Notes under the pieces: generated by a model
Databases searched by the model: none
The model's input: only the letters and a program-made list of their open reading frames with translations
Told to the model about the DNA's origin: nothing
Assembly (NCBI GenBank): GCA_949383255.1
Contig: CASJPF010000004.1
Coordinates: 62,001 to 126,000 of the forward strand
DNA: 64,000 nucleotides
Direction: 5' to 3'
From: Lachnospiraceae bacterium
Lineage (GTDB): Bacteria > Bacillota > Clostridia > Lachnospirales > Lachnospiraceae
In this document: positions 27,582 to 36,789 of the stretch, piece by piece
Layout of the letters: each line of letters opens with the position of its first letter
Position numbering within the stretch: the stretch's first letter is position 1
Made by a program: the position numbers and the translations under genes

Positions 27582-27993
27582 GAATGGTAAACCATAAATA
27601 AATTTGTTCTTAACAGCACATTTGAGTATTGTCTTTTGAAGATTAGTAGGGAACTGTAAAATTATTTATTTTTACGGTTCCTTTTTTGATGTCTATAACG
27701 CCCATAAGAAGGTTGTCAACAAATCTGATGAGAGTTGGACGCATGATTTTATATTTTCAAGAGTGAGCGAAAAGTAACTAAAATGTATAAAAGAGAGATT
27801 ATTTTTATAAAAAATCTGTAAAAATGAGAAATGGTGTGGTACAATATGAAGAGACAGGGATGCACAAAGACGATAAAATGTCATAGATAGCTAAATTTTT
27901 GGCGAAATTGTACAAATAGGTATAGGTGGCAGCTTATGGAGGTCGAGCAAAACTGTTAGGCAGAGAAAATTGAATAGGAAGGAATGATTCAAA
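27582..27993. other. Intergenic region before the chemoreceptor gene
   Basis: The region holds a terminator (27649-27687) and an extended -10 promoter candidate, TGGTACAAT (27837-27845), which would give a leader of about 140 nt for the chemoreceptor. A flagellar sigma-D promoter was searched for and not found. Nothing else was recognised. Confidence 0.45.
27649..27687 (+). terminator. Terminator after the GNAT gene
   Basis: GGGAACTGTAAA pairs with TTTACGGTTCC (one G-T pair) around an AT-rich 10-nt loop, followed by six T. This is a clear intrinsic terminator. Confidence 0.75.
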
Positions 27994-29724
27994 ATGAGAA
28001 AACATATTAGTATCAAGGTCTACTCCATGCTTACAGCACTGCTTGTTATTTTTCTGGTGTATGCATATTTTTCTTCCAGAGGAATATTAAATGCCAAAGA
28101 TGCAGTCACACAAATATCAAATACTTATATGCAGTTGTTGGTACAAAATGAAATTGTGACAAAGAATATGACAGAAGCTCGTCTGTATGGGAACTTGATT
28201 GTGCTTTTTCCGAGTGAGGAGTCAGCAACAAGACTAGCAGGTAGTGTTTCAGATGTATTAGATCCTATTGATGCTGCCTTTTCTGTTATGGAAGAATTGT
28301 GCGCCAATGCGCACAACACACAACTGACACAAGCACTGCAAGAATACAAAAAACAATACGCTCCTCTCAAGGAAAATATTACACATGTTGCAAGTTTGTA
28401 CCTGGCAGGAGAGAAGGAAAGCGCTGTGACAATGAATGCACAGATGCGTGAGATTGTGTTGGCTATGCAAGAGAAACAGACGATATTTGCCGAAACTTTA
28501 AATAGTACATCACAGGAATTGTCAGATAAACGAATCGCAGAAGCCTCCTCATTATACACAGCGGCTATGATAATCAGTGTGGTATTTACTGCGGTGACAA
28601 TTCTGATGATTTTAGTAGTCAGTCTTTCGATTGTAAGACCGGCAAAAAATGCGACGGAACAACTTAACAAAATTATACGTGATATTCAAAGTAATAATGG
28701 AGATCTGACACAGCGCATTGATGTAAAGACACAAGACGAAGTTGGACAGCTGGTCGGTGGTGTCAATAATTTTGTTGATCAGCTTCAGATGATTATGAAA
28801 AAAATTCAGACTAGTTCTGACAATATGGATGCACATGTTGGAGATATCAATGAAAATATTAGGCAGTCAGAGTCGAGTGCGAGTGATGTATCCGCTACTA
28901 TGGAACAGATGTCAGCAAGCATGGAAGAGATTTCTGCAACGCTTGATCAGATTTCACAGGGTTCTCAAAATGTTCTTGAGCTTGCAAAGGATATGCGCGG
29001 CAGGGCAGAGGAGGGCTCAGGATTGGTTAGCGATATTCGGAATAAAGCGCAAAATTTCAGGTCTGAGGCAGTCAACAGCAAGAAGAATACAATTGGAATG
29101 ATGACTTCCAACAGGGAACTTTTGGAGGTCGCAATAGAGAACAGCCGCAGTGTAGAGAAAATTAACAGCCTCACTAGTGAGATATTAAGCATTTCTAGTC
29201 AGACCAATTTGCTGGCATTGAACGCTTCTATTGAGGCAGCGCGTGCAGGAGAGGCGGGCAAAGGGTTTTCTGTTGTTGCGGATGAGATTCGTGTGCTTGC
29301 TGACAACAGCCGTGATACAGCAAATAATATTCAGCATATTAGTGTAGCTGTGACACAGGCGGTGGAGGAGTTGGCGCGCGATGCAAATGAAATGCTGAAT
29401 TTTATTGATACAGCAGTTCTTGTTGATTACGATAAATTTGTTGATATTGCAAGTCAATATCATGATGATGCGGATAATATTGATAATATGCTTGGTGATT
29501 TCAATCATAAGTCGCAAAATCTTGAAGAGACCATATCACAAATTACAAGTGGCATTGATGGTATCAACACTGCAGTGGAGGAGAATGCGCAAGGAGTCAC
29601 TATTGTCGCAAACAATACCTCTCAGTTGGTGGAATCCTTGGCTGGCATTCGGGAACGCGCAGAGAACAACAAGGAGATTTCAGACAAGTTGAAGGAAGAG
29701 GTACATTTATTTAAAAACATATAG
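27994..29724 (+). CDS. Methyl-accepting chemotaxis protein
   Basis: This 576-aa transmembrane chemoreceptor has its first membrane helix at about 8-27, an extracellular all-helical four-helix-bundle type sensor (about 30-185), a second helix at about 190-212, and a HAMP domain around 213-270. The cytoplasmic signalling hairpin tip reads [20 protein letters not shown], the conserved CheA/CheW contact region, flanked by heptad coiled coils. It implies a motile cell with a Che pathway. The ligand is unknown. AGGAAGGA lies before the ATG. It is transcribed alone, with a terminator at 29736. Confidence 0.95.
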   Translation: MRKHISIKVYSMLTALLVIFLVYAYFSSRGILNAKDAVTQISNTYMQLLVQNEIVTKNMTEARLYGNLIVLFPSEESATRLAGSVSDVLDPIDAAFSVMEELCANAHNTQLTQALQEYKKQYAPLKENITHVASLYLAGEKESAVTMNAQMREIVLAMQEKQTIFAETLNSTSQELSDKRIAEASSLYTAAMIISVVFTAVTILMILVVSLSIVRPAKNATEQLNKIIRDIQSNNGDLTQRIDVKTQDEVGQLVGGVNNFVDQLQMIMKKIQTSSDNMDAHVGDINENIRQSESSASDVSATMEQMSASMEEISATLDQISQGSQNVLELAKDMRGRAEEGSGLVSDIRNKAQNFRSEAVNSKKNTIGMMTSNRELLEVAIENSRSVEKINSLTSEILSISSQTNLLALNASIEAARAGEAGKGFSVVADEIRVLADNSRDTANNIQHISVAVTQAVEELARDANEMLNFIDTAVLVDYDKFVDIASQYHDDADNIDNMLGDFNHKSQNLEETISQITSGIDGINTAVEENAQGVTIVANNTSQLVESLAGIRERAENNKEISDKLKEEVHLFKNI

Positions 29725-29735
29725 TTGATACATAT

Positions 29736-29771
29736 AAAAAGTTCTTGCATTGGCTGTGCAGGAACTTTTTT
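29736..29771 (+). terminator. Terminator after the chemoreceptor gene
   Basis: AAAAAGTTCTTGCA pairs with TGCAGGAACTTTTTT (one G-T pair) around a 7-nt loop. The tail is T-rich. Confidence 0.8.
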
Positions 29772-30062
29772 CAACTTCTTTCTTTAAGTAATGTTTAATA
29801 AATAATTTGTATTCTGAATAAAATTTTTATAAAATTTACACATTACGAAAAAAAACGAAAAAAATTATGTGCGCAATTCACAAATCCAAATATAATTTAT
29901 CGTCAATATTTCCCATTGAAAATAAAGTGCACAATTGATAATATTAAATCATGATAAAGTTACAGCAGATTTAATCATTCATAAATTAATTTTTGGTTAA
30001 AAATGATTTATGAGATGAACCGCGGAAAGAAAAGGAGATGCGGTTTTCTATTATAGAATTGA

Positions 30063-30078
30063 TTGGTATCGTTTCCAA
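30063..30078. promoter_or_regulatory. LacI-family/CcpA-like operator candidate
   Basis: TTGGTATCGTTTCCAA is an imperfect palindrome centred on CG (5 of 7 symmetric pairs), the hallmark of LacI/GalR operators. It lies about 200 bases upstream of a maltodextrin transport operon, the kind of operon usually controlled by MalR- or CcpA-type regulators. Confidence 0.35.
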
Positions 30079-30260
30079 TGTTTGAAAATGCGCAGAAAAC
30101 GATGATTTCCGCTATGGTAATTCTGTACAATATGTTGGAAAATAAAATAAAAAAATGAAAAGAACTTAGCAACTTTTTATAACACAGATTATTATAATCC
30201 TGCACAGGGATTTAATAATATAAAATTACAAATTATATTTAGCAAGGAGAGGTAGAGAAT

Positions 30261-31628
30261 ATGAAAAAGCGAGTATTAGCATTAGCAATGTCAACCGCAA
30301 TGATCGCATCTGTGCTGACAGCATGTGGCGGTGGAAAGGACACACCAGCACAGGACACAAACAATGCAGCAGATAACACTGCAGCTGCCAACAACACAGC
30401 AACGGATAACAACGCCCCTGCTGAAAATAATGCGGCGGATAACAACGCAGCAGATAACACTGCAGCGGACAATCAGACGATGGATTTTGGCAGTGGCGAG
30501 ATTAAAATCTGGGTTCCTGATGCGGTAACTGGTGTGACACAGACATTGGCGGATTCCTTCTTTAGTGAGCATCCAGAAATGGCTGGTTATACAGTGAAAA
30601 TTGAGCCAATGGGTGAGGGTGATGCAGCCGGCAAAGTAATTATGGATGTAGAGGCAGCACCAGATCTCTATGCATTTGCACAGGATCAGATGGCACGTCT
30701 TGTTGCGGCGGGTGCACTAACTACGATTAGTGGTGATTATGCTACATTTGTGCAGGACTCTAACGATTCAGGTGCAGCGGCGGCAGCGAAGGTAGGTAAT
30801 GAAGTCTATGCATTTCCACTGACTTCTGATAACGGATATTTCCTGTATTATGATAAGAGCGTTGTCACGGATCCTTCTTCATTAGAGCAGATTGTGGCAG
30901 ACTGTGAAGCAGCCGGCAAGAATTTCTATTTTGATACGGGAAGCTGGTATCAGACAGCATTCTTCTTTGGCGCAGGCTGTGAGCTGACATTTGATACAGA
31001 TGAAGATGGAAACTTTACAGGAATCAACAATACATATGCATCTGAGAATGGACTGAAAGCGATGAAAGCGATCAGACAGATGTCAGAATCAAAGATTTAT
31101 ATGGACGGTTCTTCGGTTGGTGACGCTGTAAATTGGGCGGCAATTGTGGATGGTACATGGGATTCTTCTTCTGCAAAAGAAGTTTTGGGCGAGAATTATG
31201 CATGTGCAAAGCTTCCTAGCTTTACAGTAGATGGCGAGACATTCCAGTTAGGCGGTTTCGGCGGATTTAAGCTTATGGGTGTTAAACCGCAGGCAGAAGC
31301 TGGAAAATTGGTAGTTTGTCTGGAACTTGCAAAGTACTTATCTGACACAGACGCACAGTTGACACGTTTCAACGAAGTTGGTTGGGGTCCCTCTAATGTG
31401 AAGGCACAGGAAGATCCAGCAGTACAGGGTGACGAGGCTCTTTCAGCGCTTCGTGAACAGCTTCAATATACGGTTCCACAGGGACAGTATCCGGGCGAGT
31501 ACTGGTCAGAGGCAGATGCACTTGGTGAGACAATCTGCGAAAGCAGTTTGCCCGTGGAATTGCATTTCTTGCCGTTGAAATTCTCTATATTTGGTATATT
31601 GTGTCTTTTGGCGCAAGCTATCTTGTGA
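30261..31628 (+). CDS. Maltodextrin ABC transporter binding lipoprotein, C terminus replaced
   Basis: This 455-aa lipoprotein has a signal peptide ending in LTAC (Cys22) and a low-complexity linker of Asn/Ala/Asp/Thr (about 32-72). The mature domain is an extracellular sugar-binding protein of the MalE type (IKIWVPDAVTGVTQTLADSF onwards). The fold reads normally up to YPGEYWSEADALGE (about 413-426). The last 30 or so residues (ICESSLPVELHFLP...) are a different frame of the downstream permease gene, so the native C-terminal helices are missing. GGAGAGG precedes the ATG. Function may be impaired. Confidence 0.75.
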   Translation: MKKRVLALAMSTAMIASVLTACGGGKDTPAQDTNNAADNTAAANNTATDNNAPAENNAADNNAADNTAADNQTMDFGSGEIKIWVPDAVTGVTQTLADSFFSEHPEMAGYTVKIEPMGEGDAAGKVIMDVEAAPDLYAFAQDQMARLVAAGALTTISGDYATFVQDSNDSGAAAAAKVGNEVYAFPLTSDNGYFLYYDKSVVTDPSSLEQIVADCEAAGKNFYFDTGSWYQTAFFFGAGCELTFDTDEDGNFTGINNTYASENGLKAMKAIRQMSESKIYMDGSSVGDAVNWAAIVDGTWDSSSAKEVLGENYACAKLPSFTVDGETFQLGGFGGFKLMGVKPQAEAGKLVVCLELAKYLSDTDAQLTRFNEVGWGPSNVKAQEDPAVQGDEALSALREQLQYTVPQGQYPGEYWSEADALGETICESSLPVELHFLPLKFSIFGILCLLAQAIL

Positions 31629-32809
31629 AGTTCGGGTCTCTTGGAACTGTTGCAACCCATGAGGAACCTGCTTATTTCAACGGAATAGAAATTGGAAAGA
31701 CAACTGTGTTTGGTGATAACAGCTTCCTGATTCTGTTATTCAGCGTAATGACGTTATTTATTACTGTATTATTTATTATTATTTGGTATATTAATGTTAA
31801 AAACAATTATGAGTCACAGTTAAAGTTAGAAGCTGGAAAAGAGCTTCCAAGCAACAAACAGGATTTGAGCAGTCTGTTAGACCACAACTTCGACAAAACA
31901 CTTCTTTCAATTCCCGTACTTGGCGTGTTTATGTTTGTTGTAGTGCCAATTGTTTTTATGATTTTGGTTGCATTTACTAATTATGATGCAACACATCAGC
32001 CACCTACCAATCTGTTTACATGGGTGGGATTTGAAAATTTTAAGAACTTACTTTCCATAGGAGGTTCGGGCTTTGGCTCCACTTTCTTTACCATTTTAAT
32101 ATGGACATTAGTATGGGCATTTTTTGCAACTTTCCTTAATTATTTTGGAGGTATGGCAGTTGCAATTCTAATAAACAAGAAGGGTATTAAATTTAAAAAA
32201 TTATGGAGGACAATTCTTGTAATGACAATTGCGGTTCCGCAGTTTGTATCACTCCTCTATATTGGTAAGATGTTTGCAAAGGACGGATTGATTAATGGTT
32301 ATCTGATGAAATGGGGATGGATTGACAGTGCAATTCCATTCTGGACCGATCCGCTATTGGCAAAGATTACAATTATTATTATCAATGTGTGGGTTGGTAT
32401 ACCATATGTAATGCTAATCACCACAGGACTTCTGATGAATATTCCAGAAGATTTATATGAGAGTGCACGTATTGATGGTGCCAATCCATTTCAGATGTTT
32501 ATGAAAATTACGCTGCCGTACATGCTTTTTGTGACAGGTCCTTATCTGCTGACATCATTTACAGGCAACTTAAACAACTTCAATGTAATATATTTGCTTA
32601 CGACTGGTTCGCCGTTGAGCACAGAATTGACTGGTGGTGCAGGACGAACAGATTTGTTGATTACATGGCTGTATAAGCTGACTGTTAATGACACGAATTA
32701 TCGAATGGCAGCCGTGATTGGTATTATGGTATTTGTAGTGACAGCAGTAATCTCACTGGTAGTTTACAATATCTTACCATCAGTTAAAGATGAGGAGGGA
32801 TTCCAATAA
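31601..32809 (+). CDS. Maltodextrin ABC transporter permease (MalF-like), N terminus missing
   Basis: This is a binding-protein-dependent permease with six or more helices and the EAA loop ESARIDGANPFQMFMKITLP near the C-terminal third. The open frame begins just after a TGA at 31526-31528 and immediately encodes ARGIAFLAVEILYIWYIVSF, which is normally the interior of the first helix. No ATG with a ribosome site exists there, and the first possible start is the GTG at 31601. The true N terminus (probably 30 or more residues) is therefore absent. The pore part is intact. It overlaps the next gene by one base. Confidence 0.7.
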   Translation: MSFGASYLVKFGSLGTVATHEEPAYFNGIEIGKTTVFGDNSFLILLFSVMTLFITVLFIIIWYINVKNNYESQLKLEAGKELPSNKQDLSSLLDHNFDKTLLSIPVLGVFMFVVVPIVFMILVAFTNYDATHQPPTNLFTWVGFENFKNLLSIGGSGFGSTFFTILIWTLVWAFFATFLNYFGGMAVAILINKKGIKFKKLWRTILVMTIAVPQFVSLLYIGKMFAKDGLINGYLMKWGWIDSAIPFWTDPLLAKITIIIINVWVGIPYVMLITTGLLMNIPEDLYESARIDGANPFQMFMKITLPYMLFVTGPYLLTSFTGNLNNFNVIYLLTTGSPLSTELTGGAGRTDLLITWLYKLTVNDTNYRMAAVIGIMVFVVTAVISLVVYNILPSVKDEEGFQ

Positions 32810-33660
32810 TGACAAGTAAGAAAAAAATTTCAAATGCAATTACTTATGTTGTGTTGGTATTGATTAGCATTATCTGGCTGTTCCCGTTTGTATGTCTAGT
32901 GCTGCAAAGTTTTCGTTCTTATAATGAAATGGGCGGCGGCATGGTTGATTATATCATTCCGAAAAAATTTTCATTGGATTCATACAAGTTCCTCTTTGAT
33001 CCGAGCAGCAATTTTATAAGCTGGTATAAAAATACACTGATTATCTCTGTTTTTGTGACAATTGGTCAGACGATCTTTGTGCTTTGTACGAGTTATGTAC
33101 TTTCGAGAATGCGCTTTAAAGGGCGCGAGCTTTTGATGAGATTCTGGCTAATCCTTGGAATGTTCCCGGGATTCTTAAGCATGATTTGTCTCTACTTCCT
33201 GTTAAAGCAGTTTGGACTGACACAGGAGGGGGCGGTTCCCGGATTAATTTTGATTAGCGTTGCAAGTTCTGGTATGGGATATTATATTTGTAAGGGTTTC
33301 TTCGACACACTTCCAAAAGCGTTGGATGAGGCGGCGAGAATTGATGGTGCAACAAGAGCACAGATTTTCTTTGGCATGATTATTCCGCTTGCAAAGCCAA
33401 TCATTATTTATCAGGCGTTAGTAGCATTTATGGGACCGTGGTGTGATTATGTGTTTGCTTCTTATGTGGCATCTGGTACGAGTGCTAGTTACAATGTTGC
33501 TGTAGGTCTGCAAAGATGGTTGTTTACAGGCGACTATCAGGGTTATTTTACAAGGTTCTGCGCCGGCGGCGTGTTGGTTGCAGTGCCAGTTACAATCTTG
33601 TTTATGTGCTTACAGAAGTACTATGTAGAAGGTGTGACTGGCGGTGCTGTAAAGGGTTAA
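32809..33660 (+). CDS. Maltodextrin ABC transporter permease (MalG-like)
   Basis: This 283-aa membrane protein has six helices and the EAA motif EAARIDGATRAQIFFGMIIP near residue 180, which docks the transporter's ATPase. It matches the MalG/carbohydrate ABC permease 2 family in length and layout. Its ATG shares one base with the stop of the MalF-like gene (TAATG), so translation is coupled. No ATPase gene is nearby; a shared MsmK/MalK-type ATPase elsewhere is likely, as is usual in Firmicutes. Confidence 0.92.
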   Translation: MTSKKKISNAITYVVLVLISIIWLFPFVCLVLQSFRSYNEMGGGMVDYIIPKKFSLDSYKFLFDPSSNFISWYKNTLIISVFVTIGQTIFVLCTSYVLSRMRFKGRELLMRFWLILGMFPGFLSMICLYFLLKQFGLTQEGAVPGLILISVASSGMGYYICKGFFDTLPKALDEAARIDGATRAQIFFGMIIPLAKPIIIYQALVAFMGPWCDYVFASYVASGTSASYNVAVGLQRWLFTGDYQGYFTRFCAGGVLVAVPVTILFMCLQKYYVEGVTGGAVKG

Positions 33661-33742
33661 GGCATATTTATGATGTTTCAATTGAAAGCTATCTGAAAAT
33701 ATGGTCTTGATAAAGAGAAAAAAGAAAATAAGTAGCGCGTTT

Positions 33743-33778
33743 GAACGACTCCTGTTATTATTATAACAGGAGTCGTTC
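33743..33778 (+). terminator. Long perfect hairpin between MalG-like and amylase genes
   Basis: A 16-bp perfect stem (33743-33758 with 33763-33778) has a 4-nt loop and no T-run after it. It may stabilise the upstream mRNA or mark a processing site rather than terminate transcription. Confidence 0.5.
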
Positions 33779-33823
33779 TGGAATATGCCTGCAATACAAG
33801 ATAATGAAATGGGAGGGATAGGT

Positions 33824-35551
33824 ATGCACAAAAAATTTGGAAAGCGTTTACTAAGTGTCACAATGTCAGCTCTGGTGGTATTGAATTTTTGTAGTTGTGG
33901 CAGCACAGAAGATGTGGTGGCACAGGAGATGGAGTCTGTTGTAGAAAATACTTCTGATTTGGAAACAGATGCCACAGAACCTGAGGAGGAAGAGGATACA
34001 GAGAGTACAGAAGAAGATATGGAAATTGTTGGTGCGATTCCATATGATTATGAACAGGAATTAAATATTATTGATGATAACTATAGAAATTATTATGAGA
34101 TTTTTGTTTATTCTTTCTATGACTCTGATGGAGATGGGATTGGAGACCTAAATGGAGTTACAGAGAAGCTAGATTATATTGAGGAGATGGGCTTTAATGG
34201 AATATGGTTGATGCCAATTATGCAATCCACAACATATCACAAATATGATGTGGTAGATTATTGCTCTATTGATGAAGAATATGGCACAATAGAAGACTTT
34301 GAGAATTTGGTGGATGAGTGCCATGAAAGAGGGATTCGTGTTGTGATTGATTTTGTTATTAATCATTCGTCGTCACAACATCAATGGTTTGTAGATGCGT
34401 GTGACTATTTGAGAGAACTTCCAGAAGGGCAGGAACCAGATTTGGATGAGTGCCCTTATGTGGATTATTATCACTTTATAGAGGAACAGGTTAGCGGAAC
34501 CTATTATCCTGTTAGCGGAACAAACTGGTATTATGAAGGTGAATTTTGGTCGGAGATGCCCGATTTTAACCTTGCAAGTGAGTCGCTTCGGGCAGAACTT
34601 GAAGAGATATCTAACTTTTGGCTTGATATGGGAGTAGATGGTTTCCGAATGGATGCTGCCTTGCATTTTGAGGAAAACGATACAGAGTTTAATACAGAAG
34701 CACTTGATTGGCTGTACAGTTATTGCACTGACCTGAATCCTGATTTTTATATGGTGTCAGAGGTGTGGGCAAACAAGGCAACCATTGCAGATTACTATGC
34801 GAGCGGAACACCGAGTATGTTTAATTTTGATGTAGCGGGCGCGGAAGGAAAGCTGATTAAAGCGGCGAGGGGGGCATATAAAGCAGCGAATTTTGTGGAA
34901 AGTATGGTTGAGTATCAGACAGATTATGCAGAACAGAATCCGGATTATATTGATGCACCGTTTATAGCCAATCATGATATGGCGCGTGTTGCCAATAATC
35001 TTATGAAAGATGCTAATGATATGAAAATGGCGTGTGGTCTATTAATGACAATGAATGGAAGTCCGTTTGTGTATTATGGTGAGGAGATTGGAATGTCAAG
35101 CTCTGGGACAAAAGATGAGAACAAACGTTTACCAATGATTTGGTCAGATGTAGATACTGCGGGTATGACAGATGGTCCTATGGATGCAGACAGAGATATT
35201 GTCAGTGCGTTTGCAGGTGTAGAACAGCAGCAAAAGGACCCCTATTCTATTCTAAACTATTATAAAAGGGCTGTACGTCTTAGAAATGAGAATCCTGAGA
35301 TTGCGCGGGGAGAAATTGAAATTATTGAGGAGTTGACTGAGGGAAATCAAGCAGTGATTACAAAGACTTATGAGGATAGCACAATTGCCATTGCATATAA
35401 TACATCGGATGAAGTGGTGGAAATAAATTTTGCGGACACTGTGCTTAGTGATATGGAAATCTGTGGATATTTGACTTTAAATGGGGAAGTGGTAGAGCTT
35501 GATACAGAAGTGTTGTCAATGCCTGCACAGTCTATTTGTATTCTAAAATAA
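33824..35551 (+). CDS. GH13 alpha-amylase-family lipoprotein
   Basis: This 575-aa exported glycosidase has an N-terminal signal peptide ending in a lipobox-like FCSC, then an acidic Glu/Thr/Asp linker (about 30-68). The GH13 barrel shows region I DFVINHSS, region II GFRMDAALHF (nucleophile Asp277), region III MVSEVWAN (acid/base Glu313) and region IV FIANHD (Asp385), plus DSDGDGIGDLNGV near the start. It would hydrolyse starch or maltodextrins at the cell surface for the adjacent ABC transporter. The frame extends to an ATG at 33785, but GGGAGGG directly precedes the ATG at 33824. Confidence 0.92.
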   Translation: MHKKFGKRLLSVTMSALVVLNFCSCGSTEDVVAQEMESVVENTSDLETDATEPEEEEDTESTEEDMEIVGAIPYDYEQELNIIDDNYRNYYEIFVYSFYDSDGDGIGDLNGVTEKLDYIEEMGFNGIWLMPIMQSTTYHKYDVVDYCSIDEEYGTIEDFENLVDECHERGIRVVIDFVINHSSSQHQWFVDACDYLRELPEGQEPDLDECPYVDYYHFIEEQVSGTYYPVSGTNWYYEGEFWSEMPDFNLASESLRAELEEISNFWLDMGVDGFRMDAALHFEENDTEFNTEALDWLYSYCTDLNPDFYMVSEVWANKATIADYYASGTPSMFNFDVAGAEGKLIKAARGAYKAANFVESMVEYQTDYAEQNPDYIDAPFIANHDMARVANNLMKDANDMKMACGLLMTMNGSPFVYYGEEIGMSSSGTKDENKRLPMIWSDVDTAGMTDGPMDADRDIVSAFAGVEQQQKDPYSILNYYKRAVRLRNENPEIARGEIEIIEELTEGNQAVITKTYEDSTIAIAYNTSDEVVEINFADTVLSDMEICGYLTLNGEVVELDTEVLSMPAQSICILK

Positions 35552-35556
35552 AGAGC

Positions 35557-35591
35557 AAAAGGCGAAAAGTTTTTAACCTTTCGCCTTTTTT
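35557..35591 (+). terminator. Terminator after the amylase gene
   Basis: AAAAGGCGAAA pairs with TTTCGCCTTTT around an 11-nt loop, with a T-run. It ends the maltodextrin operon. Confidence 0.85.
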
Positions 35592-35703
35592 AGCTGACTT
35601 GTGATTTTGCAATCTTGTATTTTTTATAAAAGTATATTATAGTATTTATGGAGTTGTTCTATTATAGATTCCAAAAGGCTATATATTGTGTATGGAGGAA
35701 GAA

Positions 35704-36315
35704 ATGAAGCTGTATTTGATACGCCACGGAGAGACAGAATGGAATGTAAAGAGACGTTTTCAGGGAAGATCGGATATTCCGTTGAATGAGGAAGGGCGTA
35801 GACTTGCCCGCATAACGGCACAAGCGCTTGTCGGGGTACCGTTTTCAAGAATATATACAAGTCCTTTAAAGAGGGCGTATGAGACAGCAATGATTATAAA
35901 GGGGGAACGGGATATTCCTGTAATTGAAGAGCCAAGAATTATTGAGATTAGTTTTGGAGAGTACGAAGGGCTTTGCTGTGGGAAGGACAATTATAATATT
36001 CCCGATCCTGCGTTTATGAATTTTTTTGACAAGCCAGAAGCATATCAGCCTCCAAAGGGCGCCGAGTCAATAATGGAATTAAAAGTAAGAACTGGTGATT
36101 TTTTGCAGGAAATTGTGCATAATAAGAGTATGCACAATGAAACAATATTGGTGTCAACACATGGAGCTGCTCTGCGTGGACTTTTGTCAAATATGCGTGG
36201 AATTGGCATTGAGGATTTCTGGAAGGGCGGTGTGCATAAAAACTGTGCAGTTACCATTGTGGAAGTAAATTATGGTCAGACACTAATAATAGAAGAGGGA
36301 AAAACATATTATTAG
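35704..36315 (+). CDS. Histidine phosphatase (phosphoglycerate mutase-like)
   Basis: This 203-aa cytosolic enzyme opens MKLYLIRHGETEWN, in which the RHG histidine is phosphorylated during catalysis. A second histidine sits in VSTHGAALRG, and the acid residue lies in the ISFGEYEG region. This is the dPGM/CobC/PhoE branch, which dephosphorylates small metabolites; the substrate cannot be told from sequence. GGAGG at 35694-35698 fits the ATG at 35704, although the frame extends upstream to 35686. It stands between two terminators. Confidence 0.88.
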   Translation: MKLYLIRHGETEWNVKRRFQGRSDIPLNEEGRRLARITAQALVGVPFSRIYTSPLKRAYETAMIIKGERDIPVIEEPRIIEISFGEYEGLCCGKDNYNIPDPAFMNFFDKPEAYQPPKGAESIMELKVRTGDFLQEIVHNKSMHNETILVSTHGAALRGLLSNMRGIGIEDFWKGGVHKNCAVTIVEVNYGQTLIIEEGKTYY

Positions 36316-36343
36316 AAATAAAACGAAAGAAGGCGTCACAACT

Positions 36344-36643
36344 TTGGAAAATGAGTATAGTAAAGTAAAAGTAAACAATGAGATAGATTTCTGCTCTGTC
36401 ACAGATCCAGAGACAAAGACAATGCTGGAAAAGGCGTTTATGAAAGCGAGAGTTTCCTATTTTCTCAGATGGGAGAAGCCAAGTATTTTTTCTAAAATTT
36501 TTGGTGGAGGAAAGGTAAGAATTGTATTTTGCATTAATTCTGCACAGCTTGAGACGGCGGATAGAGTGCTGGAGACACTTGGAGAGATTAATGGAGAGAT
36601 AAAGATGCTGCGGACAAAATCCAATAATAAAATTGGGTTTTAA
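36344..36643 (+). CDS. Small conserved-looking protein of unknown function
   Basis: The 99-aa product starts with TTG after AAGAAGG. It is amphipathic with mixed alpha/beta character: helix TDPETKTMLEKAFMKA, strand VSYFLRW, basic loop FGGGKVR, strand IVFCINS and helix ETADRVLETLGEI. It has no signal peptide or membrane segment. It lies 28 bases after the histidine phosphatase, so the two are probably co-transcribed, and a terminator follows. No family is recognised. Confidence 0.6.
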   Translation: MENEYSKVKVNNEIDFCSVTDPETKTMLEKAFMKARVSYFLRWEKPSIFSKIFGGGKVRIVFCINSAQLETADRVLETLGEINGEIKMLRTKSNNKIGF

Positions 36644-36672
36644 AAAAGAAGTGGGAAGCTCACTTCTTTTTT
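36642..36672 (+). terminator. Terminator after the 99-aa gene
   Basis: A 12-bp perfect stem AAAAAAGAAGTG/CACTTCTTTTTT has a 7-nt loop and starts within the stop codon. It is directly followed by repeat copy D. Confidence 0.85.
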
Positions 36673-36760
36673 ATGCGCAGATCCGTGCAGAGGAGGTAAG
36701 TTACTAACATGGTGCACAGGTCGCGCGGCGAGTAGGGGAAAAATTTTTCCCTACTCGATT
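36673..36760. repeat. Dispersed post-terminator repeat, copy D
   Basis: The segment starts with ATGCGCAGATCC directly after a T-run and ends in a strong hairpin (GAGTAGGG at 36730-36737 with CCCTACTC at 36749-36756, plus an A5/T5 inner stem) followed by GATT. It shares the outer layout of the copies at 2829, 45831 and 60800; its middle differs. It lies between convergent genes, and the hairpin may also help terminate the minus-strand gene. Confidence 0.65.
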
Positions 36761-36789
36761 ACATACAGGCAACTAAAGAGAAAAAGGGT

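Larger units (their letters stand above)
29725..30260. other. Long AT-rich regulatory region before the maltodextrin operon
   Basis: The region contains the chemoreceptor terminator (29736-29771), a second hairpin AACCGC/GCGGTT followed by TTC (about 30018-30046), and a LacI/CcpA-like operator candidate (30063-30078). The rest is very AT-rich and holds no ORF with a ribosome site. A TATAAT at 30193-30198 may be the operon's -10, but no good -35 accompanies it. Confidence 0.4.

Noticed and set aside
27780-27960. Sigma-D (flagellar) promoter for the chemoreceptor
   Set aside because: No TAAA-N15-GCCGATAA-like pair at valid spacing; a sigma-A extended -10 is better.
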